The position numbers were made by a program, and so were the translations under genes. Source: Eretmocerus hayati (Eukaryota > Arthropoda > Insecta > Hymenoptera > Aphelinidae). From it: 64,000 bases of DNA. The notes below the pieces were generated by a model. That model was not told the origin of the DNA. It ran no database searches and was given only the letters and a program-made list of their open reading frames with translations. Location: assembly GCA_029851415.1 (NCBI GenBank), contig CM056741.1, forward strand, positions 163,605,685 through 163,669,684. Direction: 5' to 3'. This document shows positions 24,507 through 36,827 of the stretch, in pieces. Numbering within the stretch: the stretch's first letter is position 1; each line of letters opens with the position of its first letter.

Positions 24507-25960
24507 GTACCGAACTCGGGCCTAAAATTTGAAAATCGCGTCGAAAAGGGTCTGATGTTTCTAGTATCTGCTAAAAAATGAAGGTTGCACTCTGAAGCAA
24601 AAAGCAGGGTTTCAATGAATAAGCGAGTGCTTTGGCAACCCGCAACTCTTTCTCGTGTCATTTTCAAAGACCTGGATGCTTGTAAGTTAGAGCCAGGCTA
24701 AAACGAAAGAAAGAGAAAATCCCGAGCGTAGGTGGAATCTCGAATATACGTGTATACTGAGTATGTGCCACGTTTTTTTAGCCTAGCCAGGGTTGCAGTG
24801 CAGTTTCATCGAAAATTTATGCGAGTAAACCTTCTTGTAATCTTACGGACCGTACGTTGGATTATGTACGTAAGACCCTGAGTTGGCTTGAACTGTGTTT
24901 ACTTTTCTTCGTTCAGCTTTGCATGGGATGAAGACCGATGTACCACAGACCAAAGACGTCAAAAGCTTTTGTAAGCGTAGGTGCACTCGTAGATTTTCGT
25001 GGGCTGAGATTCATCATTTCTGTCCGATGGAAGTACATTGAGTAACACAGTGTGATATTACCGAGTCGGTGGAGATTCTTTTTCCTCTCAGTCAGATTTT
25101 GTACATGATAATTTTATTTCGTGTTTTCAGCTTACTCACTTGATTTCGTCGATGTGTTCAGTACCAGCTGAATACTGGGTTGCCGTGATTTTTCAACATC
25201 CAGAATGATAGTCTAAAAAAAATCTATTCGTAAACTCATAATAGTAAAAAGTTCCCTCATCTTGTTCTTTAGCAAAATGATATTTCGAGGATTTTTTAAG
25301 ATTCGAATATTCATTTGAATATTTCAAGATTTTCCCCAAAATGATGGGTTTCAACGGAAACTCCAACAGAATATCGAGATATCCTGTCATAAGTTGTACA
25401 ATGCCGTGAGTTGCTTTATTGTAATCCTCAAAAATTTCAGGAACTAATATGAATTCTCAAAGATTCTTTGAATATTCCCATCAATTAGGTATGATATATA
25501 GGGTTCGTGAATTCATGGGGTTAAAACATTTTTCTGCTAAATTCCCTCCGTGGTTACAACAATCCTCATGAGAATGATATGCCATTGTCAAAAATATCGT
25601 ATGATTGTGAGAAATATTAAACTAACGTGACCGTCATTCTGCCAATTACTGTCACTGAAATGATCAATTCTCGGATTCGACGTTTTCCCGAAAATCATTT
25701 TCTCGAATGATATTTACCTAACAATCATTCTCCTGAGTATTAGAAATTCAGATTATCCTCCTCTGGAGTATTGAAATGAGTTCCTGTGATGAAGTTTTCC
25801 CCAAATAATTTTTCACCCGGGTAATCATTGAAGAAAATTTTACATCTGATTGTTCTGATAATTCGTGCGTGCTGCATGCTTGAGATGGACGCATTCTTTT
25901 TACGGTTGAACTTTGTTGGGGGTCAACCAAATAATTTGAAGCATTTCCTCAAAAATGTGG
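24507..25960. other. Unannotated DNA
   Basis: Nothing recognised beyond AT-rich sequence. Confidence 0.4.
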
Positions 25961-26165
25961 GTACCCTGTAAAAATTTTTTTGGAAAAACTTGAACACTTG
26001 GTTGAAGTTTTCCCCTTAATGACTGATTGGGGCCGAAAACCAATCAACTGATTGACTTTTGGTGGCAACCACTGGTTGCTTTCCAATTCAACCACTGGTT
26101 GACGTTATTCCGACAGCGAATGTAAGGATCAATACGGGGTTCACGGGATTGGCCAATGGTGGTGC
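25961..26165. mobile_element. Solo end or remnant of the CACTG/CAACCANTGGTTG element
   Basis: CCTGTAAAAATTTTTTTGG followed by ACTTGAACACTTGGTTGAAG parallels the left end of the element at 50190. Further TGGTTG/CAACCA words follow, including CAACCACTGGTTG twice. Then comes ATTCCGACAGCGAATG, paralleling ATTCCGACGCCATATG at 50260. The other end was not found. Confidence 0.45.
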
Positions 26166-26640
26166 CCGGGTAATACACGTACATCTAATGCATTAAAATA
26201 TCACGTAAAAATGCACATCATCCCGAACATTACAGAACACTGAAAAATAATGAATAGAAAATGATGGTGATCAGTAAACCTTATACGAAAATCATTGTTC
26301 GGGTGATATGACATTGGGAAAGACAACTATTCTAGAATTTGAACATTCAGGAAAATAGTCATCCAGGATTTGGTAAAATGAATGTAAATGTAACTTGTTG
26401 GTATCGTGTTGTGCAACGCTTACCTCTAACCTGTTTCCATGGTTGTTTGAATATCATTGCCTTCTTCACTCCTCTGGTAGAAATGTGACCATTTTCTCTA
26501 GTCAACTATAACCATCAGTAGCAATGCGACTTGGGCAGTTATTGGCCAAAGAATGTTTACTATTTCTACCAGAATCTCATTTACCTTCATTAGATTGGAA
26601 CATATACGCGTGAAAATTTATCATGACTTTTTTTGTTTCA
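26166..26640. other. Unannotated DNA
   Basis: Nothing recognised. Confidence 0.4.
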
Positions 26641-26690
26641 GGTAATTATCATAATGGTGTACAGAGAATACTTCCCGAGCAACGTTCCTG
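26641..26690 (+). CDS. Candidate start-containing small exon (unidentified)
   Basis: A good acceptor (TGACTTTTTTTGTTTCAG) immediately precedes this stretch and a good donor, GTGAGTTG, follows. One frame is open across it and contains ATG, reading MVYREYFPSNVPD to the donor. Upstream sequence has the pyrimidine tract and AT content of an intron end. A 5' UTR exon would have to lie upstream and the next coding exon downstream; neither was identified. The product is not recognised. Chance pairing of splice-like signals in 64 kb is a real alternative. Confidence 0.3.
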
Positions 26691-27358
26691 ATGTGAGTTG
26701 TTTGAGAAAGAAAGAATGAGATTCAAATTTCGGCGTGGAGTCCCTACTACATTTAAAAACAAAATCCTCTTCCAGCTTTTGATCGGTTTTCCGTATTACA
26801 ACGACTTATGCATCTCCAATATTTAATTTTTTTTCATCGATAGAATCGATCCTCCCATGGTTATCATTCGCTTCCAATGACTTAGATTTTTTCCTAGTAA
26901 TGGAATACTTTCATGAAATTTTTTATAACAATCAACGTCTTTATTGTGAATACCAAATCTTGCCAACAAAATTTTTCGTGTGGGTTGAATAACTTCGATG
27001 ATGGGAACGATAAAATGTTATTTTTCAAACATTTTTAATCATTCTGCGATGTGTAATTTTCTCTCTAATTCCCTTCCACCATTTCTAAATCGAATCCCTT
27101 AGCATTTTTTCAATTCCTCTGCTACCTGAAAATACTATAAATCCTTAGATATCCCCATTCTGAAATATTCAACAGCCCATATTAAAAGCCCCACCACCAT
27201 CATCTCTTGAGAGAATTTCTCAAGCAGTGTGCAGATCCTCTGAAGTATCAGGTTCATCAATTGTTCAGAATAATCTTTGCCCACACCGTGAGTCTTTGCA
27301 AGCTACTTGAGCATCATCAGAAATGAGAATGCTCAGATACTCCTCAAACCTCTGTAGG
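26691..27358. other. Unannotated AT-rich DNA
   Basis: Nothing recognised. Confidence 0.4.

Positions 27359-27438
<80 letters not shown>
27359..27438. repeat. (TA)n microsatellite followed by (CA)n
   Basis: About 35 TA dinucleotides run into four or five CA units. The tyrosine-isoleucine frame across it is an artefact. Confidence 0.98.
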
Positions 27439-28199
27439 GGTAGCTATTCGATCGAAGACGATGAAAGTAAATAAGAAAAATCTATCTGTTCGAACTCCTC
27501 TTCTCTCAGGAGGATTTGATTGAAAGCCGAGCTGCTTTTTTACTCTTGGAACTTATACACTCTATTTATTCGCTGTGGGCTATCGTTGAATATCTGTTCA
27601 AGAAATTCCGAGAATGAGGTAGAGAGGAAAAGGCAAGTATCTAATTGCGGTATGATTTATTGTCTTGGGATACCCGGCGAATCCTCTATTGAATTCAACT
27701 GGCGGAATCTGATTGTTATAATTGTCCGCAGACCACTGGACTATATATACGCCAAAGCTTGTGAATAGATGATCCGGAATTCTCTGGTCTCAAACTTGGT
27801 TATTAATGTTATACGCCTCAGGCTCTTTGTTTCGCCAACAATATAGAAATTGCGGAACAGCGAATTTTGTACAGACCTTATGGAAACTGGGGATGTACCT
27901 CGAATATTGTTATTTCATACTCATCAGTTGAGAATCAACGATTATATTTGGAAGAAATTTAACTTATCATTCGAGATGCTGAGAAGAATTTTCCATCTAC
28001 TTATTGAATAGATGCTTGCAAACACTAGCGTTATTACTTCTCTCGCTACCGCTCGTTTGGCTTGAGCATGTTCTTGATATGTCCGAGAACCCTGAAATGC
28101 TTTTGTAATTCAAAAATAATGGAGAGTGGTCAATTGACGAGCTCAAAGAGAGGTTTTTCACCAAACTCATGACGATGACATTTTCATGAATTGGTGTCG
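27439..28199. other. Unannotated DNA
   Basis: Nothing recognised. Confidence 0.4.
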
Positions 28200-28640
28200 C
28201 ATCCCCCGACAGACCGTCCAGCCATCCACTGATCAACCTGTCCACCCAACCGCCCGACCATCAACCTATACCCACCTGCCAAATCCCTCGTGCTTTCATT
28301 CATAATCTACACAGCCACTTATATTATACTTGAGCTAGCCCAGCCCAGCCCAGCCCAGATCAGACCGTTACAGATCACTCCAGACCGTCCCACACCGCTC
28401 CAGACCGCCCCAGATTATTCCAGACTATTTCAAACCATTGCAGATCATGTCATATTGTTCCAGACTATACCAGACCTCACCAGATCTTACCAGACCGCTT
28501 CAGACAATTCCAGACCGTACCACAACACCCTAGACCACTTTAAACTGCACATGACAGTCTAGGACGGTCCCACACCATCCCAGACAGTCTCAAACCGTAC
28601 AAAAACATCCCATATCATACTACTATAGATCGTGAACAGA
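28200..28640 (+). repeat. Degenerate CCAGACC minisatellite
   Basis: After a short CCCAG array (28338-28358), about 25 degenerate units of roughly 10-11 bp follow, built on CCAGACC(G/A)(T/C). Strand asymmetry is strong: the plus strand is C- and A-rich and almost G-poor outside the motif. The 90-codon frame here is a reading of the repeat. Confidence 0.85.
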
Positions 28641-30976
28641 CCTTCTCAGAGCGTATCATTAGACCATTTCGGATCGGAGCAGACCATCCATCCACCTGAC
28701 CACCCACTCACCAACCCATCCACCCATCGATGGCCCATACGGTCACTCATTATACTCTACCCCTTCCTTCTAGACATCCAATACGCTGGATTCAAACGGA
28801 CAAATTTTGGATGAGCATTTTATTATAAATTGTGAACTCTATTCATGACCTTTGTAATCGATTTTTCGGGGTCCTGCTGTATTGTAAATTCTCATTGACT
28901 TTCTTGAAAAATTGCTGTGCGATGGGTTCTATGTTTTCAAGAGAATTTCCAAAGACTTCTTCATTCGGTATCTGGTCGATAATGGTTGTGACGTTTATGA
29001 GCAGTTTATCGAAATAACCCTTTTTGGGTGTCTTCCACGTTTATCAAAATTGTCATTAGTCAAGTTTCAAGATCCCAAGGGTTGGATTCAGGAACCGATC
29101 TTGGATAGATTGGTTTTGACTATTTTGAAGATCCAACGTGAATTACTCCATATGACAACAAAGAGTGACCCGTATGTTACGAAGGTTCGCAACAAGTAGC
29201 CCGGGGGGGCCAAAGCGTCATCAGTTCGTTCAGTAGTAGCACGTGTTTGCCACTTTTTAGTTATGGATCGGGGTGAAACCTCAACCTCAAAAGCAACGCA
29301 TTTTGGCTTCTCGCTACATAATAAATCAAGGGATAATCAGGAAGTTGAGAGAACGAGTGCAAAAAGAATTTGAAGCGAATAAAGGCTCAAACACGCGCAC
29401 GTGACACATTGTATATACTAAGAGAAATCTTCGGGAATTCATGCTTTGCAAGCACGGAAAAATACTACATATATAGCAACATAGTAGTCCATCTATCTAT
29501 GTACTTCAATATATATACTATTTGACAATACTTATATAAATGTACGAATGAATGTTATAGGTGTATAACCTGAGTTGGAGGATTAACCTGGATTCATTAC
29601 AACGTTGAAAATGTGCGACTTATGCGCGAGACCATAATAATACCCATGCCCCAGAAGTGATATTTTGAGCTCAGCGGATTCCTAGAGGACTGTACATTTT
29701 CAGCTAGACAGAGAATAAGAGAACGTAATAATAAGTAGAGCAGTTCCTGCTGCTCTAAAATCGCTCACTTCATGATGACTTTGCAGTCGTGAACGCGAAA
29801 GTTTAGTAGAGCTTTTTGGAAACTGTAGTACACCGCGGCGCTATAGCGATGAGCACAATCCGTCACACAGCCGTGAGCGATGGGAATGTCATTAGTAAAA
29901 GCTTCATAGTGGCGGCGGGTGTACTGTGTGTCAGTTATCGTCGTTATGTTGCCTCTTGTGCACTGCAGATGCTGTTATATCCATATACGAGTGGGTAGGT
30001 ACATGCATTTTGATGACCGTGTCTTCGGTAAAGTAGTTTAGTGATATATGAGCTTTTCCACTAGACATTTATCCAATTTATTGACTAATACTGTACTTTG
30101 TCATCTGAATGGGGTGGTGCAAACGGTTGGGTAGGGTTTCGCCCAATCTTGTTTTTCTTTATCAATTCTACACTCGATTCGAGTGTAATTTACATGGTTA
30201 ATAACTCTTCCTAAAAGAATCGTAAAGAAATCGTAAAAATCGTATCATTTCACGTAATAATGAACACTTTTTGGACCTTTACAAGGTTGGAACCACCAGA
30301 AGAGTACCGCAATTCTGACGATAACAGCGTTACTTTTCGTTGTGGAATCCAGGAATTAATCATATTCATGATAAAATATCGTTTTTTGAGATTATTTCAT
30401 ATAAAATTTCACTAAGGCTCGGATTCATAGTCATTAATCCAAAATCAGAATCGGCGGATCAAGAGCGCTGTGATCATTGTATACCCAGATGCAGAATGCC
30501 TCGCCATGGCGATTGCAGCGCCCTCAATCCGCTGACTCTAATCTCGGATTAACAACTATGAATTCCAGCCTAAACGTTTTCAAACGATAGTGTCACTCAT
30601 CATTTGTCATAAACAGATCCAGATTACCATTTACAATCGAAGTTGATAGATTTACTTTCATTCCCTCGTACTCATTGATGGAGTAGAATTGTTCCATTGT
30701 CATTTTCTAACTGAATAAGTTCTTCTCTGGAAAAACCCGATTCCTAATACTTTGTCATGATGTTTGATGATTTGTTTGAAATAATTGTAATGTATCCAAA
30801 TAATCTTTCGGGCGACAAAAAAATATTTTCACTAGGTTAATGGATTCACTATGTTAACCAGGAGAGTGAAAATGAAGGATGGAAACCAAATCATCGACTA
30901 ACTCTTCATTTCATCATGATTTACGATTTCGACCCTTGCATTCCGTGTACTTGACGCTAGAGACTCATTTCTAAAT
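28641..30976. other. Unannotated DNA; CpG-richer patch near 29.75-29.95 kb
   Basis: A 95-codon frame at 28912-29199 was inspected; its second half shares words with P-family ends (CAAGATCC.AAGGGTTGGA) and is probably repeat-derived. The stretch 29750-29960 is CpG-richer, without an identifiable gene. Confidence 0.35.
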
Positions 30977-31146
30977 GCCAGAAGTCGGTTCCAACTTGGA
31001 ACCGACTTCTGGCCTCATTTGGAATGACTCAAGGATTTGGGATATATTCAAATTACTCATTTGAAAAATGATCCAATAGGAATGACTCAATTAATTGGGC
31101 TCATGTCAAACGAGTCATTTCTGGTATCCCAAATCCCTGAATCATT
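30977..31146. repeat. 37-bp near-perfect palindrome inside a larger inverted repeat
   Basis: Positions 30977-30994 and 30996-31013 are exact reverse complements (18-bp arms, one central base), starting GCCAGAAGTCGGTTCCAA. Just outside, GACTCAAGGATTTGGGATAT (31026) and ATCCCAAATCCCTGAATC (about 31125) form a second inverted pair. GACTCAT/ATGAGTC-like words recur between them. Confidence 0.85.
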
Positions 31147-31440
31147 TCAAATGAATCATTCATTTTAGGTAGGATAATATGCCACATATACCAGTGGTGC
31201 ACGATAAGTTAACGAGAATTCCAACTGAAGTCATGTTAACAAATATTGCAGAATCTCATACTTCACACATTTGATGTTTCACTGGTTCTATTGTCTTTTA
31301 CGCACTATTTTCGAATCCATCGTTCGTTGAAGCTTCTGGCTTGGTTATATCCTGTTGTTGACTGCTTGTTGGTTCATTTTTTGATTTCTCTTTTGATCGC
31401 ATTTCTTAATCGGAACTACTTGAATCTGAATCTTCACTAA
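31147..31440. other. Unannotated DNA
   Basis: Nothing recognised. Confidence 0.4.
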
Positions 31441-31803
31441 GGAGGAATACCCAGGGGTTGTGGAACACGGATTTAGCTGAAACTATGGGGATGTCTCCTT
31501 TTACTGCCAGAAGATGAAATCCAGAGCCGCACGTGCAAATGCCCAACCGTTTCCGAGCTGCAGCTCATAACATTAGCATTACGAGTATATCTATATATAT
31601 ATAGATATACTCGTAATGCTAATGTTATATATATATCTTTTTTGAGCATGGGCCCATATGGGCAATGTTAATGTTATAGGCTGTAGCTTGAAAATGGTTG
31701 GATATTTGCAACTGCGGCTCTAAGTTTCACTTTTTTGTGGTAAAAGGAGACTATCTGCAGAGTTTCAGCCAAATCCATGGCCCCCAAACCCTGAGTGCTC
31801 CTC
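31441..31803. mobile_element. P-family palindromic element, copy 2, with 62-bp perfect central palindrome
   Basis: The ends GGAGGAATACCCAGGGGTT and, inverted, GAGGAGCACTCAGGGTTTG pair imperfectly, and arms carry the family words for GATTTGGCTGAAAC and TTTCCGAGCTGCAG. Positions 31567-31628 are an exact 62-bp palindrome centred between 31597 and 31598, containing GCATTACGAGTATATC and its mirror. GGGCCCATATGGG.AATG follows, as in copy 3. Confidence 0.85.
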
Positions 31804-32027
31804 GTAAGTCTTTGACGATGGCATCATTAATTATTTCAGTTCGCGCGAAAGGTTCGATATAACTGATTGAAGTATCGGTTCCACCTGGCTTTTCGTATTT
31901 ACAAACTCACACTCGCACATTGTTCACTCGGTCACATTCAGCCTACGGGGCAATCCATTAATCACGTGAGGAAAACTTTTGTATGTTCGGCATACCCCTA
32001 CTCTCACTGAGGATCGAAAAAAATTTC

Positions 32028-32175
32028 ACGATATCGATAATATCGTCGATAAATTATTGTGAGGGTCGATACGATAACGACAATTGACCTTCGACATTTT
32101 TCGACATCGATAACGACATCGATAAGCCATGAAATGTCGATGCTCGATAACGACATCTTCAAATTATCGATTTTC
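32028..32175. promoter_or_regulatory. Cluster of ATCGATA/CGATAAC words (DREF/BEAF-like)
   Basis: A full TATCGATA lies at 32032-32039. CATCGATAACGACATCGATAAG follows near 32104-32125, with further CGATAA/TTATCG words at about 32046, 32067, 32143 and 32163. In Drosophila TATCGATA is the DRE bound by DREF and overlaps the BEAF CGATA motif. A decayed simple repeat of CGATAACGACAT is an alternative. Confidence 0.4.
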
Positions 32176-35100
32176 ATCGTATTGCGGCAGCACTAGTTCC
32201 AAGGGAAGTTATATCATCGCCTCAAATCATTTAAAATGCCAGATCGCTCGTGCGTCTGAGCTCTGAAAATTAAAAATGAAACTCCTTGCATTATCTCAAG
32301 ATTTTACGAAAATGCCCCTGTAGCACGACATCGGGTAAGCATCAGGAAGAGCATCACTGCAGGATGCATTAGCAGATCAGTGTGGTGACAATTTGACGAG
32401 TACCTTGGGGACATCACGTTTCCCTCTTCCTCTCTTCTCGTCATTCTCGTCTCGTTTCATCCTCGCTCGGATTTTACCGTATACCGTCTATACATTACCC
32501 GTGTCATCGCTTTTGCGCAACTCGAAGGATGCGTAATTACGATTAAATGAGAATTCGTTGATGAATTCCTTGAATATATTAAAAAACTATCCGAATCCTC
32601 TCGTGGATTTTAATAATTAATCGCTCCTAATGCTTGCGTCTGGGTTATACCGAGTTATACAGTTATGTACTTATGAGACCAATCGATTTCTTTTGCTTCA
32701 TCTTGTTTAGATGATGATGGAAAAGTGTAATCTTGTCGTTTTGTGATAGAAATGAGTGTGTATACGATAAAAGCTCGTACACATTATAATATCTACTTTG
32801 GGACAAGTTAATGTATCCTTGCATGTTAATGATTCTATACCTACACGTGCAAGAGTTGGAAGCTTTTAGCACTTTGTACATATTTCTATCTCGATTACTA
32901 TGACACTATATGCCGTCGTCACTGTTTGTTTAACAGATTGCCGAGTTGGTTCAATAAAGATTACGAAATTCATAATGTCTTTGGAAAGTAGGGGCTTGAG
33001 TAGTCGCTATTTTACTACTCTATGCCATTATTCTATCGGGGAGTGTTTTAGGTGATGCGGCACTGATTTATTTTCATACTCCTTGATCCTTGAGTCATTG
33101 TTCCATTGGTCTCTATTTAAATAGATGAAATACTTTTTGCGCTGGAATAGATTGTTTGAATATTAGTAGCGGTGGAAGAAAATAATTCCCAGCTATAATT
33201 TGCACGAAAAATTTTTTACACCCTCGCTCCCAGATCGTAAAAAGATGGCCTTGGGTCTGCTCTTATTCATGAACTGTTGTGGACTTTGAAAAAAGTTTGA
33301 GATTTCAATCTGGTTCAGGAGTTTCTCTGATGGTACGAGTGCTTCAATGCAGATGAATTTTTTTGCATGCATGCATTGTTTCTGAGTTCAAGGTCGTATT
33401 TTATCTTCAAACTCTTCACTTCTTCCGCATATGGGAGTAGATACTACGAGTTGATCTCGCAGTTGTTGCTGTAGTCTGTATTGTACAGTAATTACTCTTT
33501 TTTTCCTTCTCACTTTTTAAAAATATGATGTGAACTACACATAATTCTCAACTTGCTAATGCATAGATGAAAATGCACAAAAATAACTCTGCAGGGTCCT
33601 GAATCTCTTTCATTTTCCCCTTCAAATATAGTAGTTTTTTTTTCTATCTTCATCAAACAAATACTCATCCCTTAACTCATTCTGGACTTTTAACCCACAT
33701 ATTTTTAGTGCATTATCGTAGAATTGAATGATTTATGGCATCTCATGTAGTCCGTGAGTTATGCATCAACGTTCTCGCCACGTATATTCTCTTATCTCGA
33801 ATATTTGATATTTCTGGATTATTCATACAATTCTCTATGGTCCAATAATGAAGTGGATCAATGTTTCTCATCATAATTTGCATTTTGCATGAATTTTATC
33901 AGAGCAGTGCATGCCCAATAAAATATTTATTGATCAATAATGGAATTCAATAATTCATCAGATCTTGATTTCTCATCTGGCTAATTTTTGTATCGACTGG
34001 TGGATAATTCACAAGTTTGGGAAATTAAATCCATCAAAACATGGAATTTATTCGATAAAATGTGGGCTGTGATCCAAATAAATGATCGAAATTTTGACCA
34101 AAATCCATTAACATAAACTTATTCTTTTATTGAATCTCGTCAGCCACAATTACATAATATTGACCCTTTCAGAACGAACAATACAGGATATCACCAAATT
34201 CATTAACTTTCACATAGTTGCAGGAAAAGATCCGAAAAACTCAGAAAAATACTTGAGCATGCGAAAATTGAGTCCCTGCGTGAACTGTACCAAAATATCG
34301 TCTATAACGCTCACTAGGACTGAAATGAATAGAAATTCTAGATTCGGGTATTCTAGTGCTTTTCATCTACTTTTGACTAAAGAAAAAGTGCAATTGAAGA
34401 ATAGTTCCGTGTTGAATGGATGAAAAGAAATGGAAACTTTTGTAAAAATCTTGAGTACTATAACGAGTTATTATATTTGAAAAAAAAATTTATCAAGTTA
34501 AATCTTGTAATTATAATCGAAAAAAGCACCGTGGTATATCATCGACCAACATTACGCATGCAAGTTTCCTTGGAAGTTTCGATAAAGGCATCTCAGTGTT
34601 TCCCAAATGATCTAACGAAACATCAACGCTCACAGAAAATATCTCTACAGCTGATGATTTCACGCAAGGGTAGTATAAATTTTACGAGAGGGTGTAAAAT
34701 TTTGAAGCGTGAGAGTGCGTTAAAGTAAAGCGTAAAAACAAGCACACACGTTATCGCTTGTCCGTGTACACACTACCCTATCATGTTGTCTGTGTTCATT
34801 TTACCAGAGACACATTCCAACTCATCATATATGAAAGCCGTCCAAGAAATCACTAAAACATTGAGGATAATAGCCAAAGCGGGTTGGACAAAAAAAAATA
34901 TATAATATATATTTGACAGGCAATGATATACGATGATAGAGGCTCATAATCTTCGCAAGCTTCTGCACTTTGGATAATTTATATGCTATATTATAGCTTG
35001 AAACTCGTATACATTGCAGTACATACTCATATGTGCACTAGGGGTATCAAATTTTGCATGATTCACGACTTGGAAAACACCCTTCTAGACTCTTTTGCAA

Positions 35101-35782
35101 ATCTACGACCTGGTCTCGTTCTCACACGTAAAATCATTCTCGCTTTGAAACCAATACTACTTTCATGCATGCACACTTATAAAACTTGAATTACACATGC
35201 GTATACGTACATATGTGTACACACACTGTTCATTTCTCACACTAAGGGACTCCTATCGTGCACGTGCGGATCCGAATTTCCTTTAGCGCTCGTAAAATTT
35301 TCCCCAATATCATTCGCTGAGTCGTAAATTTTCAAGGGAAGGCTAGGAGTTCTCTCACGTGAATATATCTATTCGTAATCTAGGATGGAAATTCTAACCT
35401 CCTGAGACTACAGAATACGAGTTGAGTGTGTTGAGAGTTGGGATGCTAAAATTCTTTTATCTCCATTTTTGGGTGACAAACAGACATGTGGAAAAGTGAC
35501 GACGATGATAGGATCTCGCACTTTTTGGGGTGAAAATTTTTTCCAGTGAGATGGAGCGTTGTGAAAAACGAGGTGAAGTATCTCTCTTCTCTTTCTTTTT
35601 TGTGGGGAAATATATGATTCTGAATTCAGTTTTCCAAGGTTGCTTCTGTGGCTCTGTGTAACTCTCGGATCTCGACCCTCTTTCTCTAACCAGTGCCCGA
35701 TGCGTTTTCAAGGTATACTGTTCCAGGAGTATTTCTAGTTGTTGATCTTATTTGTACGAGCTAACGTGTTGCAATATTATGA
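32176..35782. other. Unannotated AT-rich DNA, 3.6 kb
   Basis: Open frames at 32663, 34130 and 34420 were inspected; none has a recognisable motif or splice frame. No repeat was recognised. Confidence 0.4.
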
Positions 35783-36827
35783 TACCGTCAAGTAGGGTAA
35801 TTTTGAGATAACCCATGAAAAAGTCGTTATCCCGCGCAATCGGCAAGGTAGATAACCCTAAGTGCCTCGACAGAAAGTGCGCGATGTTCTTTTCTCCAAT
35901 TTTTGCCCTGTGTATAAGCATAGGCGCTCGCTTTTTTCCCCGTTTTTTCTCCGTGGAAGTAGCGCCATTGCGCGCCCGTGGTGGCCACTGCAAGTACAGC
36001 GCCTATGCTTATACACGGGGAAAAAATGGAGAAAAGAGCATCGCGCACTTTCTGTCGAGGCCCTAAGGCCTCAAAACTGATTCCCTCAACTTATGTCTTG
36101 CGCTAGCGTGAGGGCCTCTATCAGCTTTGGGTTCGTTTAGAAACAGATTTTTTCAGAAGTATGTTTTTAATCTAAAAAAACAGTCTCTCGGCAAGATGAG
36201 TGTGGTCTTGATTTTTGCAGGACGACTCTGAGGTAACTGAGCTAGATTTCACTTTTCTGTATCTGCAGATATTTTGACAAATCCATCGTTTTATTGGTGT
36301 ATCATCACTCAGGTCCAATTTTGTAGCGTTAAAAATGAAGAGCATGTGTTTTTTGTTCTGCGAACCGAGGTAACTTTGGGATACGACTTTGAGCGCCCAT
36401 AACTCTGACCAAGGACGTCCGAATATATTTTAATATACCTATCGATCAAAAAATTACAGTTGTAGGTTTCGATTGACTACAGACACAATGCAATTCTAAT
36501 ACGAGATGTACAAGTTACACAAGTTTTAAGGAGAACCATGCTATTTTTGTTCCAAAGTTAACCCAATTCAGGGTAATCGTGAAAATCCCTATATGGATAA
36601 TATGTTGTCCCAAAGTCACCCCAAACCGGTTTGACTTTGGGACACGACTTCGAGCGCTCATAGTTCCATTTAGAAATGTACATCTCTAGTAACCCCGCGA
36701 TCAATGGTTGAGACTGTGAGCTTTGGATTGACTACAAATACAATGTGATTCTGATGCGAATTGATTAAGTTACACGATTTTTAAGGAAATATGCGATTTT
36801 GATCTCATTTGCCCCAGTTGACGGTAT
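35783..36827. mobile_element. TIR element with nested foldback and duplicated right-hand module
   Basis: The ends are ATACCGTCAAGTAGGGTAA and, inverted, ATACCGTCAACTGGGGCAA. Near the left end a foldback pairs 35864-35928 with 35998-36060: CTCGACAGAAAGTGCGCGATG and its mirror, then TGTATAAGCATAGGCGCT and its mirror. In the right half a module starting CTTTGGGATACGACTTTGAG (about 36373) recurs as CTTTGGGACACGACTTCGAG (about 36634). Both copies continue through TTGACTACA.A.ACAATG and AAGTTACAC. Overlapping frames of about 70-80 codons at 35815-36080 are palindrome shadows. No transposase is present. Confidence 0.75.

Noticed and set aside
27323..27523. 66-codon frame with an Ile-Tyr run
   Set aside because: It is a reading of the (TA)n microsatellite.
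35815..36080. Four overlapping frames on both strands
   Set aside because: Palindrome shadows within the foldback at 35864-36060.
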